This document shows positions 25,131 to 34,144 of a stretch of DNA of 64,000 bases, piece after piece. Position 1 is the stretch's first letter; the number at the start of each line of letters is the position of its first letter. The stretch is taken from the NCBI RefSeq assembly GCF_000739735.1, contig NZ_BBJF01000024.1:62001-126000 (forward strand), given 5' to 3'. The position numbers and the translations under genes were made by a program. Source of the stretch: Paraburkholderia ginsengisoli NBRC 100965. GTDB lineage: Bacteria; Pseudomonadota; Gammaproteobacteria; Burkholderiales; Burkholderiaceae. The notes below the pieces were generated by a model, which was not told the origin of the DNA, did not search any database, and saw only the letters and a list, made by a program, of their open reading frames with translations.

Positions 25131-26053
25131 TGGTCACCTCGGAGCAGACTGACGAAAATGTCTTCGAGCGAACTCTGCGTGGTATGCAGGTCCTTGAAGC
25201 GGATGCCGGCGTCGTCGAGCGCCTTGAGCAGCGCGATGATGTCGGTGCGGCCGCCCTCGCCTTCGTAGGTGTAGATCAGTTCATTGCCGTCCTTCGCGAC
25301 GGCCAGCGCGTAACCGGCGAGAGAGGCCGGCACCTGCGCGAGCGGGCTCTCCAGTTGCAACGTCAGTTGCTTCTTGCCGAGCTTGCGCATCAGCTCCGTC
25401 TTCTCTTCGACCAGCATGATCTCGCCCGCGCTGATCACGCCAATACGGTCGGCCATCTGCTCGGCTTCGTCGATGTAGTGCGTGGTGAGGATGATCGTCA
25501 CGCCGCTTTCGGCGAGCGAGCGCACCAGCTTCCACATGTCGCGCCGCAATTCGACGTCGACGCCGGCGGTCGGTTCGTCGAGGAACAGCACGCGCGGTTC
25601 GTGCGAGAGCGCCTTGGCGATCAGCACGCGGCGCTTCATGCCGCCCGACAGCGTGATGATCTTGCTGTCACGCTTCTCCCATAGCGACAGGTCGCGCAGC
25701 ACCTTCTCGATGTAGGCGGGGTTCTTCGGCTTACCGAAGAGGCCGCGGCTGAACGAGACGGTCGCCCACACGGTTTCGAATGAGTCGGTGGTGAGTTCCT
25801 GCGGCACGAGGCCGATCAGCGAACGCGCGCCGCGATAGTCGGCCGCGATGTCGCGGCCGTCCACCGTCACGCTGCCCTCGCTCGCATTGACGATGCCGCA
25901 GATGATGCTGATGAGGGTGGTTTTGCCGGCGCCGTTCGGGCCGAGCAATGCAAAGATTTCTCCGCGGTCGATGGCCAGGTTGATGTTTTTGAGTGCGTGA
26001 AAACCGCTGGCATAGGTTTTCGACAGATTCGTGACCGAGACGATTGGCTGCAT
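25127..26053 (-). CDS. ABC transporter ATP-binding protein (YadG-like)
   Basis: A 308-residue ATPase. Walker A is GPNGAGKTT, the signature is LSGGMKRR, and Walker B is RVLFLDEPTAGVD, with the H-loop in TTHYIDEAE. The C-terminal extension is typical of drug- and lipid-exporting DRA-type proteins. The frame opens far upstream at 26335, but homology begins at MQPIVSVTNLSKTY, so the ATG at 26053 is used although its ribosome binding site is weak. It is the first gene of the two-gene exporter operon. It diverges from the Gly-rich protein gene across a 362-base gap. Confidence 0.93.
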   Translation of the reverse strand: MQPIVSVTNLSKTYASGFHALKNINLAIDRGEIFALLGPNGAGKTTLISIICGIVNASEGSVTVDGRDIAADYRGARSLIGLVPQELTTDSFETVWATVSFSRGLFGKPKNPAYIEKVLRDLSLWEKRDSKIITLSGGMKRRVLIAKALSHEPRVLFLDEPTAGVDVELRRDMWKLVRSLAESGVTIILTTHYIDEAEQMADRIGVISAGEIMLVEEKTELMRKLGKKQLTLQLESPLAQVPASLAGYALAVAKDGNELIYTYEGEGGRTDIIALLKALDDAGIRFKDLHTTQSSLEDIFVSLLRGDQ

Positions 26054-26415
26054 GGAGTCGACGATGGCAGACACCGTTATTGGATTGGAAGGAGCGGCGC
26101 GAACAGGCAACCGCACCCGCAATGTAATGGAAAGTGCGAAAGCGTGCAGCGCGGTGCGGCGGGGTAAGCGCTCCGGCAGCACGGCGCGGCTATTTCGCTG
26201 CAATGCAAAATAGTTCGGGTTCCGTATCGATTCGGCGAGGGCAATCCGGCGCATCAGATGCAATGGGAGCACGCAGGCCGCCACGGCGCTGCATCGACGA
26301 TGACGAAGGCACACCGCTTGCGGGGGTTCAGTCACGTGAGCGAAATGTTAAAGGTTAAAGACCGCGGTGCAAGACAGCGCTCGCTGATATCAACCCGATT
26401 CTTTGGAGATGAACC
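26054..26415. other. Divergent gap between ABC operon and Gly-rich protein gene
   Basis: This 362-base gap separates divergent genes and so must hold two promoters. I recognise no gene in it: the upstream extension of the ATPase frame (26054-26335) lacks similarity and looks non-coding. No hairpin stands out. Confidence 0.35.
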
Positions 26416-26841
26416 ATGAAACCCATGACCAGGACAATTTTCGCTTCGGTACTCGTGATGGCGCTGTCGGGCGGCGCCTACGCACAGGCAGGCGGCGGAG
26501 CGGGCGGTGGCGGCGGCGCGGGCGGGGCCGGCGGTGCGGGTGCGGGAGGCGGTAACGGCATCGGCGCGGGCGGCGGCACCACGGGCGGCGCGGGCGGGAC
26601 CGCTACGCCAGGCGTCGGCGCCGGCTCGATGAAGGCGCCGAACAATTCGGGCTACGGCTCGCCGGGCGTGACCGGCACCGGCGGCGGCGTTGGCACCGGC
26701 ACCGGCGCAACACCCAATAGCCCGTCGATGAACCGTTCGAACGGCGACGCGACCCAGGGCATGAACCACGGCGGCACGCGCGGCGGCACCCCCGATACGA
26801 TGAACAACGGGACCGGCGGCACGATGCGCAACGGCCAGTAA
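26416..26841 (+). CDS. Secreted glycine-rich low-complexity protein
   Basis: A 141-residue protein with a classical signal peptide (MKPMTRTIFASVLVMALSGG, cleavage after AYAQA). The mature part is about half glycine: residues 24-60 are runs of Gly with Ala, Thr and Asn, followed by GSMKAPNNSGYGSPGV and a Met/Asn/Gly-rich C-terminus (MNHGGTRGGTPDTMNN). GGAG lies upstream of the ATG. Such proteins are common, poorly characterised exported proteins in Burkholderia-like genomes. No enzymatic motif is present. It is followed by a very strong terminator, which suggests a highly expressed single gene. Function unknown. Confidence 0.8.
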   Translation: MKPMTRTIFASVLVMALSGGAYAQAGGGAGGGGGAGGAGGAGAGGGNGIGAGGGTTGGAGGTATPGVGAGSMKAPNNSGYGSPGVTGTGGGVGTGTGATPNSPSMNRSNGDATQGMNHGGTRGGTPDTMNNGTGGTMRNGQ

Positions 26842-26907
26842 TAAGTGGCCGACAAAGCGGTGATGTGCGTTAACGCGAGATAGAGCGACGAGCTTTGCCG
26901 CCTACCT

Positions 26908-26956
26908 CGACACAGGGCGACGACGCCGATAAAGCGCCGTCGCCCTGTGTCGTTTG
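26908..26956 (+). terminator. Strong terminator of the Gly-rich protein gene
   Basis: A perfect 15-bp stem (CGACACAGGGCGACG at 26908-26922 with CGTCGCCCTGTGTCG at 26938-26952), a 15-base loop and TTT after it, 66 bases past the stop. Confidence 0.8.
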
Positions 26957-27085
26957 GACCGAGGCGCTACGCATTCCAGCAAAAGGTTAGCCTTGCAACC
27001 TCGATAGCAGTTTTTGCAAGAACCGCAGGCTGGAGCCAGAGTCCGCGCGCCACTTCAACTTCATGGCACGCAGCGCCACCTCACC

Positions 27086-28756
27086 TCACGGTGTCGCGCA
27101 CTCGAAACTGCTCGCGAGATTCGCATTGCCTTTACCGACATAACGCGGAAACAGCGGATAACGGCACAACGGACGCGAGCGCCCATTGGTCGCCGCGGCG
27201 ATGTCGGTCGCGGTCAGGGTTTCGGGTGACACGCCGCGTGTCACCCAGTTGTCGAGCGCGCCCAATAGATCCACCGACGGCACGAACACGCCGCTGCCGT
27301 GCTGAAACCCCGGCACCATGTACAAGCGCATGAAACCGTCGACCCGCGGCGCGCCGAAGCGTTCGATCAGCGCGTCGCGATACGCGATCGTCTGATTGGG
27401 GCTGATGACTTCGTCGGCGAGGCCTTGCACGGTGATGAGCTTGCCGCCGTGCGCCATGTAGCGCGACAGGTCCGGGTTCATCGCGCCGATCGTCTGCGAG
27501 AGCGCGATCAGTTGCGCGCGATATTTGCCCGGACGTTGCGGGTCGAACTGAAGCGAATCGTAGTCCGCGTCCCGAGCGACGAAGTAGCGGAGGTAGCCGT
27601 CGCCTTGCGCGAACAGATAGCCGTTCGCATAGAACGTCGGCACCGGCAGGCGCTCCGGTTGATGCGCGAGCCCAAGCAGCCCGGTCAGACGCGTGCCCTG
27701 AAAAACGTTGTAGCCGCGATAGCCGCCGACGTCCCAGGCGAGCCGGTACGGCAACGAGAGCCCGTCGCGCATCACCAGCAACGTAGCGAGTTGCGCGTCG
27801 CTCAGGCATTCGTCGTGCGGGCGCGCGGAGCCCGCGCAATGCAGCGATTCGACGATCTCCGCTTCATGCCCGCGGCACGCGGCGACATCGCTGACGATGC
27901 CGTCCGCCGCGCCGTCGAGCCGGTCACACGCGGCGAGCGTGCGTTGATACACGCGTTCGAGCAACAGCGGCGGCACGAAGCCGCCGGGCGTCGCGTATTC
28001 CGCGCGGCCGAGTTTCACGCCAAGCAGGCGCACGCCGGAAAAATTGAGCGCGGGCGAATTGGCGATCACGCCGTCGTAGTCATCGGGAAAGCGCTGCATG
28101 ACGGTGTAGCCTTCGCGCCCGCCCGTCGAACCGCCGGCGAAATACATGCGCTGCGGCGGCCGGCCGTACGCGCGCGCAATCAACGCGAGCGCGGCATCGT
28201 GGGTCTTCTTCAGATGCGCGTAGCCGAAGTTCGTCACCGCTTCGTCGACGAGGCCGAACACCGCGAGCGACGAATCGCCGACATGTCCCGAGTCATCGCC
28301 GAACGTCGCATAGCCTTGCGCAAGCGGCGCGCGATCCGGCGAAAACGGCATCACGCCGGTGCCGCTCACCACGACGCCGTTGTAGCCGCCGCCACCGATC
28401 TGCAATGCGCGGCCGTTCCAGCGGCGCGGCAGATTCAGATCGAAACGGATATCGGGCGTGCTCGCCTGGAGCGCCTTGATGCGGCCGGTGATGCGGCAAT
28501 ACTCGCCGCCTTGCTGATTGCCAGGCGCGGTCGCGCGCACCATCACCGCGCTCTCGATCTGCGCGCCGGCGGTCGGCAACGCGATCAGTTCGGGCGGCAG
28601 CACCGCGCCCGCGAATTCCGCGCAACGCAGCGCGAGCGGCTCGGTGGACGCGGCCAGCGCGCCATGCGCCGCGAGCCCGAGCAACGCACCGAGCGCGCCG
28701 CCGGCGAGCGCGCGCGCATTCCACGTTCGACGCCTACCGCGCCGCCGCACCGTCAT
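27086..28756 (-). CDS. Tannase/feruloyl esterase family hydrolase, copy 1
   Basis: A 556-residue secreted alpha/beta-hydrolase starting at 28756, with a basic and hydrophobic signal peptide ending around residue 36 (ALAAS). Family marks are FDLNLPRRWNGRALQIGGGG, the nucleophile S210 in FAGGSTGGREG, a lid region with cysteine pairs (CDRLDGAADGIVSD), and the late catalytic histidine in VPGFQHGSG. It should cleave aromatic esters such as ferulates or galloyl esters in the periplasm or outside the cell. Its ATG overlaps the opgC stop (ATGA), so the two are translationally coupled. A second family member lies at 45665. The preferred ester is not predictable. Confidence 0.9.
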   Translation of the reverse strand: MTVRRRGRRRTWNARALAGGALGALLGLAAHGALAASTEPLALRCAEFAGAVLPPELIALPTAGAQIESAVMVRATAPGNQQGGEYCRITGRIKALQASTPDIRFDLNLPRRWNGRALQIGGGGYNGVVVSGTGVMPFSPDRAPLAQGYATFGDDSGHVGDSSLAVFGLVDEAVTNFGYAHLKKTHDAALALIARAYGRPPQRMYFAGGSTGGREGYTVMQRFPDDYDGVIANSPALNFSGVRLLGVKLGRAEYATPGGFVPPLLLERVYQRTLAACDRLDGAADGIVSDVAACRGHEAEIVESLHCAGSARPHDECLSDAQLATLLVMRDGLSLPYRLAWDVGGYRGYNVFQGTRLTGLLGLAHQPERLPVPTFYANGYLFAQGDGYLRYFVARDADYDSLQFDPQRPGKYRAQLIALSQTIGAMNPDLSRYMAHGGKLITVQGLADEVISPNQTIAYRDALIERFGAPRVDGFMRLYMVPGFQHGSGVFVPSVDLLGALDNWVTRGVSPETLTATDIAAATNGRSRPLCRYPLFPRYVGKGNANLASSFECATP

Positions 28757-29886
28757 CCGTAACCCGCGCCGTTGGCGGGCGCACCCGACTGCTGCCCTTT
28801 CCAGCCGCTCCAGCCGCGCGCGATCATCAGCACGGCACCGATCGCGACCAGATCGCCGCCGAGTCCGATCAACACGCCGCGAAATCCATGAAACGTGTGC
28901 GGGGTCGCCGTATCGACGATCAACGACACCAGCGTGCCGGCGACGAAACACACGAGCCCGGTGCGGCCCACGGTGACCACTGCGGGCAGCCGGCGGGCGA
29001 GCCGCGCGATGCTGCCCATCCGCACGAGTTGCGCGGCGAGCCAGGCAATGACGACGAAGTTGATCACACGATCCACGGACAGGTTCTGTTTAAGCGTGCC
29101 GGGCAACGGTTGCATCAGCACGAAGAGTTTGACGATGGCGAACGCCAGCACCGCGACCACCGCGGCGTATGTGAACCAGCGCGCGGTGCGGCTCGCGTGA
29201 AAGCACTCGCTGATGGGCTGCACGCGGCACAGTATGCCGAGCACGAACATCAATTGCCATGCAAACGGATTAAAAGCCCAGTCGACCATGTCGTCAATGC
29301 TGAATAACGCGGCCAACGGCCGGGCCAGTGCCCAGATCGTCGCGCTCACACCGAGCGCGAGCCAGGGCGAGCGGCGCGCGAGCGGCACCGCGAACGGCAC
29401 GCACAGCGCGAACATCACGTACATCGGCAGCACGCTCGACAGATACGGTTGACGCCGCAGCACCGCGATATCGAACGCCGAACGCAGCGGTTGATCCACG
29501 AAAGGCGCCCAGCCGGTGAGCTCGACCATCGGCGGATTCAGATGCAGCAGCGCAAGCAATGCGCCGGATACGAGCGTCAACACCGCCGTCAGCAGATAGG
29601 CGCGATAGATTTCCCAACAACGCCTGACGAAGCGCATCTTCGCGGCGCTCTCGCCACGGCCCGCGAGCACGGCCGTATAAGCCGCCGCCGATGCATAACC
29701 GCCGAGGAACACGAACACTTCCGCCGAATCGCACAGCGCATACGCGTGCAACATCAGATGCGACAGCGTACTGCCGGGAATGTGGTCCAGCACGATGACG
29801 ATCAGCACGACGCCCCGGAAGAAATCCACTTCGATCGAACGCCCCCCACGGGGGTTTCCTTCGGGACGACCGCGACGAATTTCCAT
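28753..29886 (-). CDS. opgC: OpgC-family membrane protein (glucan/polysaccharide modification)
   Basis: A 377-residue protein with about ten membrane segments. The N-terminal IEVDFFRGVVLIVIVLDHIPG is the hallmark of OpgC, an acyltransferase-like protein that succinylates periplasmic glucans in other bacteria. The frame opens at 29982; the start at 29886 (MEIRRGRPEG) is chosen because the preceding 32 residues look unselected, but this is not certain. The stop overlaps the start of the tannase-family gene by four bases. A 55-residue frame precedes it by 56 bases. Modification of an exopolysaccharide or glucan is likely; the donor group is unknown. Confidence 0.85.
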   Translation of the reverse strand: MEIRRGRPEGNPRGGRSIEVDFFRGVVLIVIVLDHIPGSTLSHLMLHAYALCDSAEVFVFLGGYASAAAYTAVLAGRGESAAKMRFVRRCWEIYRAYLLTAVLTLVSGALLALLHLNPPMVELTGWAPFVDQPLRSAFDIAVLRRQPYLSSVLPMYVMFALCVPFAVPLARRSPWLALGVSATIWALARPLAALFSIDDMVDWAFNPFAWQLMFVLGILCRVQPISECFHASRTARWFTYAAVVAVLAFAIVKLFVLMQPLPGTLKQNLSVDRVINFVVIAWLAAQLVRMGSIARLARRLPAVVTVGRTGLVCFVAGTLVSLIVDTATPHTFHGFRGVLIGLGGDLVAIGAVLMIARGWSGWKGQQSGAPANGAGYG

Positions 29887-29942
29887 TCGGGTTCTCGCAG
29901 AATGGCGCGCGCGGCGCGCCGGAAGAGACGCTCGTGAAGCCG

Positions 29943-30110
29943 CTATGAGGCGGTCATGAAGCGCCGTTGTTCGTAGGAACACGCCCAGAATAATTTGTTC
30001 CGGCCGGCCTCGTGCGCGCCGCCGGCGCGCGCTGACAACCGGCCTTTAATCGCGTCGCGCACGACGGCCGACTGAAATCGCGCTGTCGGCGTGCGGTAAT
30101 ACTGAGTCAT
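29943..30110 (-). CDS. Possible 55-residue basic protein upstream of opgC
   Basis: A short frame beginning MTQYYRTPTARFQSAVV and ending YEQRRFMTAS. It is basic, with a balanced composition and Trp and Cys in NKLFWACSYEQ, which is unlike chance GC-rich reading. It ends 56 bases before the opgC start on the same strand. The ribosome binding site is weak (GCGAAGACAC). It could be a small protein or a leader peptide. I do not recognise it. Confidence 0.4.
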   Translation of the reverse strand: MTQYYRTPTARFQSAVVRDAIKGRLSARAGGAHEAGRNKLFWACSYEQRRFMTAS

Positions 30111-30494
30111 TGTGTCTTCGCTTTCCGGCACATTCGTCGGCAAGTTTTGCGACTTTCGCGTGGGCGTGGCGAGCACGGTCGGCAATCGGCGAGGAAAAAA
30201 AATCGCTGGGCACGCGAGGCGATTTTTTTCGCTTTTTTTCATCGTACGATGTTTGCATGCTTGCCCGCCGGCGCTCGCCTGCCTCTGTCGCGCGATGCGC
30301 TCTACCGGCGGCGGCCACTCATGTGGACCGGACACGCCGCCGGCCGATCCTCCATCGGCCGGCGCGCCTGGCGTCATAACGACGCCATCTTTTTGCCGCG
30401 CCCGGCTGCGCCGTCGACGGCACGCTCCGGTCCTTCCACTACCGCCCTGAACGGCTGCGCGTCGCGCGCGGCCTTCGCTCTGGAAGACAAGCAC
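30111..30494. promoter_or_regulatory. Divergent gap with an A/T-flanked hairpin at 30196-30229
   Basis: An 11-bp stem, AAAAAAATCGC (30196-30206) with GCGATTTTTTT (30219-30229), and a 12-base loop are followed by a second T-run (CGCTTTTTTT). This is a textbook terminator on the plus strand and also nearly so on the minus strand, yet it lies between divergent genes (opgC side and acyltransferase). It may be an attenuator or may insulate the two promoters. No gene is recognised in the rest of the gap. Confidence 0.6.
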
Positions 30495-31682
30495 ATGAAC
30501 AACAGGATCGCCGGCTTCGACGGATTGCGCGCCATCGCAGTGCTGATGGTGTTTTTTCAGCACCGCCTGTTTGGCGATATCGGCGAGATCGGTCACCTCG
30601 GCGTGTGGATCTTCTTCGCGCTGAGCGGCTTTCTGATCATCGGCATTCTGTCGACGCAACGCGCGCGCATCGAAGCGGGCGCGAGCCGCTTCGGCGCCGA
30701 GCTCAAGCGCTTCCTGTTTCGACGGACCCTGCGCATCTTTCCGATCTACTACCTGATGCTGGTGGTGATGTGCGTGCTGATGGCGTTCGGCTTCGCGAGT
30801 CCCGAACTCGCGAGCGGCATGCCGTTTCATTTCGCGTATCTGTCGAACATCTGGATCGGCTCCGTGCTGCGTTACTGGCCGGGGCGCTACTCGCATTTGT
30901 GGAGTCTCGCGATCGAGGAGCAGTTTTATCTCGTGGTGGCGCCGCTGTTGCTGCTGGTCGCCGTGCAGCGGCATCGCGTGGTGTGCTGGACGATCGTCGC
31001 GCTTGGACTGGGCTCACTGCTGGCGATGCGCGCCGCGCATTGGGACGAAATCACGATCTACACGCATCCGTTGAGCAACTTCTGGTTGCTGGCGCTGGGC
31101 GGCATCGGCGGCCTGATGATCGCGCACGAACGGAGCCGCGTGCGGGCGTGGCTGGGCCACGGCGTCACATTGTGTGCGGTGAGTCTCGCGCTAGTGATTT
31201 TGTGTGCGACCGAACCGCGATGGAGCGAGCTGGACAGTTCGCTGCTGTTCACCGCGATCAGCGCGTCATACGGCGTCTGCATCGCGGCGCTGGTAGCGTC
31301 GGTTGCATGCTGCCGCAACGCCGTAGTGATCGGGCTGCTCGAAACGCGCTGGCTGGTGAGCTTTGGACGCATCAGCTACGGCTTCTATCTCTATCACAAC
31401 CTGATTCCGGACCTGACGCGCAACCATCGCGCTGCGGCGTTCTTCGGCGGCACCGTGCCGATGTGGGCGCACGCGGCGGGCATCGCCGCGTCGTTCGCGA
31501 TCTCGCTGACGATTGCGACGCTGTCGTGGCGGCTGATCGAAGAGCCGATTCTTCGGCTGAAGACAAGGCGGCCGACGCCGGCCGCCCGTTCCGTTTCAAT
31601 GCCGACGCACCCGCACACAACCCTCGCGCCGCGCAGCGAGCGCACGTTGCGCGAGGACAGCACCGCATCGGACACCGTGTGA
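30495..31682 (+). CDS. Acyltransferase-3 family membrane protein
   Basis: A 395-residue protein with about ten membrane helices. It begins MNNRIAGFDGLRAIAVLMVF and carries the family's R-X10-H pair (R12, H23), the SGFLI turn and a terminal segment LSWRLIEEPILRLK. These enzymes transfer acetyl, succinyl or similar groups to sugars of lipopolysaccharide or exopolysaccharide at the inner membrane. The start at 30495 has GGAAG upstream; the frame extends back to 30147 without similarity. The last 45 residues are polar and Pro/Thr-rich. It lies opposite opgC, so the region seems to deal with envelope-carbohydrate acylation. Confidence 0.9.
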   Translation: MNNRIAGFDGLRAIAVLMVFFQHRLFGDIGEIGHLGVWIFFALSGFLIIGILSTQRARIEAGASRFGAELKRFLFRRTLRIFPIYYLMLVVMCVLMAFGFASPELASGMPFHFAYLSNIWIGSVLRYWPGRYSHLWSLAIEEQFYLVVAPLLLLVAVQRHRVVCWTIVALGLGSLLAMRAAHWDEITIYTHPLSNFWLLALGGIGGLMIAHERSRVRAWLGHGVTLCAVSLALVILCATEPRWSELDSSLLFTAISASYGVCIAALVASVACCRNAVVIGLLETRWLVSFGRISYGFYLYHNLIPDLTRNHRAAAFFGGTVPMWAHAAGIAASFAISLTIATLSWRLIEEPILRLKTRRPTPAARSVSMPTHPHTTLAPRSERTLREDSTASDTV

Positions 31683-31797
31683 GCAATCAAGCAAGGACAC
31701 GTTTTTAGCTGGCACGGCGCCGCACGCTGCGAAGGTGAATGGACTGTGGGAACGCGCATTGCTGCTCTCTGGTTCTACCTCATCACCGGAGAACGTC

Positions 31798-32058
31798 GTG
31801 GCAAACATGGCAAATTCCCCGAATCAGCATGACGAGCCCGAGCGCCGGCCCGACGAAGACCCCGGCAGCCCGCCCACCGAAGTCTCCAAGCCGCTCGGCG
31901 ATGCAATTCCGACGCCGGTCGAGCCGGGCCTCGATCAACCTTTGCCGCATAAGGGCGAGACACCCGCCCCGAGGAAAGACGAGGACGACGGCACCCCGTT
32001 AGGCGATACCGACACGCCGCCGGGTGTGCCTGAGCCTGGGCCATCCGATTTCGCGTAA
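31798..32058 (+). CDS. Small acidic Pro-rich protein of unknown function
   Basis: An 86-residue protein from a GTG start at 31798, chosen because CGGAG is 6 bases upstream; an ATG at 31807 is too far from it. The sequence is acidic and disordered, with repeated Pro-Asp/Glu segments (PERRPDEDPGSPPTE, TPLGDTDTPPGVPEPGP). There is no signal peptide or membrane segment. A bidirectional hairpin follows at 32095-32131. Similar short Pro-rich proteins are common orphan genes in this group of bacteria. Function unknown. Confidence 0.6.
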   Translation: MANMANSPNQHDEPERRPDEDPGSPPTEVSKPLGDAIPTPVEPGLDQPLPHKGETPAPRKDEDDGTPLGDTDTPPGVPEPGPSDFA

Positions 32059-32094
32059 CGGGGCGGCGGTGTGAAATCCGCCTTCAATCGGTCC

Positions 32095-32131
32095 CGATGA
32101 GCGCGCGGCCAGAAAGGGTCCGCGCTCATCG
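32095..32131. terminator. Bidirectional hairpin between small Pro-rich gene and ftsH-like gene
   Basis: A perfect 11-bp stem (CGATGAGCGCG at 32095-32105 with CGCGCTCATCG at 32121-32131). A second, 7-bp hairpin (CAATGAG/CTCATTG) follows at 32172-32192. The pair lies between convergent genes; there is no T-run. Confidence 0.6.
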
Positions 32132-32239
32132 TGCACGTCGTTGTGCTGGCTGCGCTGCCTGCATTCACATTCAATGAGCGTTGCACTCATTGGATTGAAA
32201 CCGAGTCGAAACCGAACGTTCAAAGACTGCGCTCAATCC

Positions 32240-34144
32240 TCAAGCCGCAGCCGGCTCGTGAACGATCTTGAGCGTGCTCTTGTGTTCCTTGATCAACCGA
32301 TAAACCGTTTCGCCCGGCACGGTCTCCTGCTCGAGCAGTTCGTCGGCAATCGCGCGCAGCACCGGTTCATACGCCTGCAACAGGTTGTAGCAAAGCTCGT
32401 TCAACTCCTTGAGGAGCACGTTCGCATGCTCGATCGCGCTCTTCATCTGCAGACCCGCGTATTGCGACGGCAGCGCCGCGAGGCTGAACAGATTGCCGTC
32501 GCTGTTGAAGCCGAACTTCGACACCATGTCGAGACTGATCCGCGACGCTTCCTGCAAATCCGACGCGGCGCCGCTCGATGCTTCGGAGAACGTGAGAATT
32601 TCGGCATTGCGCCCGCCGAGCAGCACCTGAATCTCGTTGCGGATTTCGGTCTCGCGATACAGGTGCTTGTCCTGCGCCTTGGTGATGAGCGCGACGCCCA
32701 ACGCGCCGCCGCGCGGCAGGATCGTGACCTCTTCCAGCACGCCGGTGCCCAGCAGCGCGGCGACGAGGCCATGCCCTGCTTCATGCACCGCGATGCGCGT
32801 GCGTTCGTCTTCGCTGAGCGCGCGCTCGGCGCCGCTCACATCGCCGATGCGCGCAATCTTGATCGCTTCCATGAAATGCTTCGCCGCGATTTCGGTGTCG
32901 CCCGCTTTACGCGCGACGAGCCCCGCCTGGTTTACCACCATCGCGACGGTGGCCGGCGAGAGGCCCGTGGTCAGACGCGCGAGCTGGTCGTAGTCGATAT
33001 CCGCGGCCTTCGACTTCAGCTTCTCCGCGTAGAAGCGGAAAATCTTCGCGCGGTCTTCGCGATCGGGCAAACGAACCTGCACGGTGCGATCGAAACGGCC
33101 CGGCCGGCGCAACGCTTCGTCGAGATTGTCGGGGTGATTGGTCGCCGCGACGATGATGACGCCTTCGTTCGAAGCGAAGCCATCCATTTCCGCGAGCAAC
33201 TGGTTGATGATGCGGTTACTCTCGGCTTCGACCGGACCCCCGCCGGTGTCGGTGCGTTTCGCAAGGCCGTCGGCTTCGTCGATGAAGATCACCGTGGGCG
33301 CGTTCTTGCGCGCCAGTTCGAACAGATGCTTGACCTTCTGGATGCCGACTCCGTAGTACTTCGCGCTGAAATAGCTGCCCGTGATCGAGATGAAACTCGC
33401 GCCGCATTCGCCGGCCAGCGCCTGCGCGAGCCGCGTCTTGCCGACGCCCGGGCCGCCCACCATCAAAATGCCGCACGGCGCGCGCACGCCCATCGACGTG
33501 AACTGCTTCGGGTCCGACAGATAGCCGCGAATGTCCGCGAGCGCGGCCTTCGCTTCGCCTGCGCCGATCACATCGTCGAAACGCAACGCGGGCGTCTCGC
33601 TGAGCAGCTTCGCGCCACCCTTCATTTCGCGCCGCATGAACCACACCATGCCGCCGACCAGCAGCAGCGGCAGCAACACGCTGATGGCGTCGCGCAGATG
33701 GTCGAACGCCGCTGTCAGGCGCGCGCCGTCCGTGCGGATGTCCGCATCGGGCAGCCACACGAGTTGATACGGGGCGGCCTCGCCGGACCTCGGCTCGCCA
33801 AGCAGCAGCGCGTGCGAGAACGTTGCGTTGTGGTCGGTGACGAAGTACTTCGCGCCATCGCGCGTCGACACGAGGATCGCGCTCGGGCTCACGCCGATCG
33901 CGGCGACGTTCGCGTCGTGAATGTCGCGCAGCATCTCCGACGCATCTTTCTCCTCGCGCGTCCAGGCGGACGGATCGTGGCGCATCTGGCTCGCGACGCC
34001 GGTCAGCGCTGGCGCTCCCTGCGCCGCACGCTGCCGGGAATGCCAGACGCCCAATGTGAGCAATACCGCGATCAACACCGCCATCATCGCGACGGCGACT
34101 CTGCGTGTGCGTCTTTTCTCAAGCGAATTATTTCCCGGCTTCAT
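32240..34144 (-). CDS. FtsH-like membrane AAA+ zinc metalloprotease (divergent paralogue)
   Basis: A 634-residue protein with FtsH architecture: membrane segments at about 15-33 and 155-170 around a periplasmic domain, an AAA+ module at 185-380, and an M41 peptidase domain to the end. Walker A is GGPGVGKT (230-237), where housekeeping FtsH has GPPGTGKT; Walker B is VIFIDEAD; the second region of homology has RRPGRFDR. The pore loop reads YYGVG instead of FVGVG. Zinc ligands are H454 and H458 in HEAGH, and D529. All catalytic residues are kept, so it should be active, degrading membrane or specific regulatory proteins. It is alone on its strand and is not the ftsH of the rrmJ/folP locus, so it is a second, specialised copy. 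Confidence 0.88.
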   Translation of the reverse strand: MKPGNNSLEKRRTRRVAVAMMAVLIAVLLTLGVWHSRQRAAQGAPALTGVASQMRHDPSAWTREEKDASEMLRDIHDANVAAIGVSPSAILVSTRDGAKYFVTDHNATFSHALLLGEPRSGEAAPYQLVWLPDADIRTDGARLTAAFDHLRDAISVLLPLLLVGGMVWFMRREMKGGAKLLSETPALRFDDVIGAGEAKAALADIRGYLSDPKQFTSMGVRAPCGILMVGGPGVGKTRLAQALAGECGASFISITGSYFSAKYYGVGIQKVKHLFELARKNAPTVIFIDEADGLAKRTDTGGGPVEAESNRIINQLLAEMDGFASNEGVIIVAATNHPDNLDEALRRPGRFDRTVQVRLPDREDRAKIFRFYAEKLKSKAADIDYDQLARLTTGLSPATVAMVVNQAGLVARKAGDTEIAAKHFMEAIKIARIGDVSGAERALSEDERTRIAVHEAGHGLVAALLGTGVLEEVTILPRGGALGVALITKAQDKHLYRETEIRNEIQVLLGGRNAEILTFSEASSGAASDLQEASRISLDMVSKFGFNSDGNLFSLAALPSQYAGLQMKSAIEHANVLLKELNELCYNLLQAYEPVLRAIADELLEQETVPGETVYRLIKEHKSTLKIVHEPAAA

